Positions 63,708-64,000 of a stretch of 64,000 bases of DNA are shown in pieces. The stretch comes from CAVREM01 sp963728825. Lineage in GTDB: Bacteria > Acidobacteriota > Vicinamibacteria > Vicinamibacterales > CAVVIG01. Position numbers and translations under genes: made by a program. The notes beneath the pieces were generated by a model. The model was not told the origin of the DNA. It worked only from the letters and a program-made list of their open reading frames with translations, and ran no database searches. The DNA lies in the NCBI GenBank assembly GCA_963728825.1, contig CAVSLA010000005.1, positions 62,001-126,000 on the forward strand, written 5' to 3'. Numbering within the stretch: the stretch's first letter is position 1; each line of letters starts with the position of its first letter.

Positions 63708-64000
63708 ATGAAAGCTGCAATGACGATTTTCCTGTTCTGGTTCGTCATGCTCACCGTCAGCGTTGAAGTGCACGCCCAGGACGTGAAAGTGACCCGGCTG
63801 GATCGTTCAACCGAGACTGGTCCCTTGGCGTCACTCAGCAAGGCAGAAGTGGTCCTGCGGGTCAAGGAGCAGAAGTACCCGTTTTTTGGCGTCATCCCCG
63901 GCACGGAGACCATCATTCCGCTCGAGAACGTCCGGACAATCGAGCGGGTCTCACACGGATTACGCAACGGCTTGTGGGCCGGCCTCGGGTTGGGCTCGGA
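63708..64000 (+). CDS. Secreted paralogue, cut by the right window edge
   Basis: At least 97 residues visible. Signal peptide MTIFLFWFVMLTVSVEVHAQ, then DVKVTRLDRSTETGPLASLSKAEVVLRVKEQK and TIIPLENVRTIERVSHGLRNGLWAGLGLGS, the shared module: short beta unit followed by the start of a glycine-rich hairpin. It begins 15 bp after the preceding gene. The C-terminus lies outside the window. Confidence 0.6.
   Translation, partial: MKAAMTIFLFWFVMLTVSVEVHAQDVKVTRLDRSTETGPLASLSKAEVVLRVKEQKYPFFGVIPGTETIIPLENVRTIERVSHGLRNGLWAGLGLGS

Overview
The window is GC-rich, densely coded DNA from a Gram-negative soil-type bacterium. Outer-membrane beta-barrel proteins, a TonB protein, Sec signal peptides and lipoboxes, MacB-type permeases and a metallopeptidase/Omp85 hybrid all point to a diderm. 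The gene mix suggests an Acidobacteriota genome, probably Vicinamibacteria: a separate nuoB/nuoI pair, a box benzoyl-CoA module, a Tes-like radical SAM enzyme, DUF5777 and DUF2079 proteins, and many short tandem-repeat spacers. That placement is an inference; no rRNA or tRNA gene was found to confirm it.

Layout. 0-7 kb (minus strand): an ECF sigma/anti-sigma pair, a TlpA thioredoxin and a small protein, closed by a hairpin terminator, then a MacA/MacB-like efflux set (adaptor, ATPase, two permeases, one frameshifted). 7.2-14 kb: a large metallopeptidase/propeller/barrel protein, a hot-dog thioesterase, a TPR protein with two retropepsin-type domains, NuoI, NuoB and a two-cluster ferredoxin. 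13.9-21 kb (plus): an envelope island with a beta-barrel protein, a cupredoxin-like protein, an NtrB/NtrC-like pair joined by what looks like one extra base, a DUF5777 barrel behind a good sigma-54 promoter, and a second cupredoxin-like lipoprotein. 21-26.3 kb: desaturase, ferritin, a sialidase-fold lipoprotein, a soluble MgtE-N/CBS protein and an Nramp-related transporter.

26.4-31.8 kb encodes aerobic benzoyl-CoA degradation (boxB, boxC, benzoate-CoA ligase) with a TetR regulator and a perfect palindromic operator. lipA follows, then two secreted proteins, then a complete urease operon ureABCEFGD on the minus strand. 41.5-47.1 kb holds the pyruvate dehydrogenase complex (aceE, E2, E3). 47.2-56.8 kb holds a family-5 uracil-DNA glycosylase, TonB, a DUF4375 protein, a glycerophosphodiesterase, an AAA+/VWA pair, a LON-domain protein, a DUF2079 membrane protein, a YpdA-like reductase and a TPR protein ending in CxxCH. 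56.8-64 kb holds a LytS/LytT pair, a Tes-like radical SAM enzyme with a strong terminator, and four related secreted proteins with glycine-rich hairpins, the last cut by the window edge.

Two global patterns stand out. First, many intergenic gaps carry short tandem repeats of 7-9 bp units of different sequence, plus REP-like palindromes. Second, frameshifts are concentrated at about 27.8-36.2 kb, where every gene from boxC to ureD is broken although conserved motifs continue across each break. Neighbouring regions are nearly intact, so local consensus error is the simplest explanation, but true decay is not excluded.
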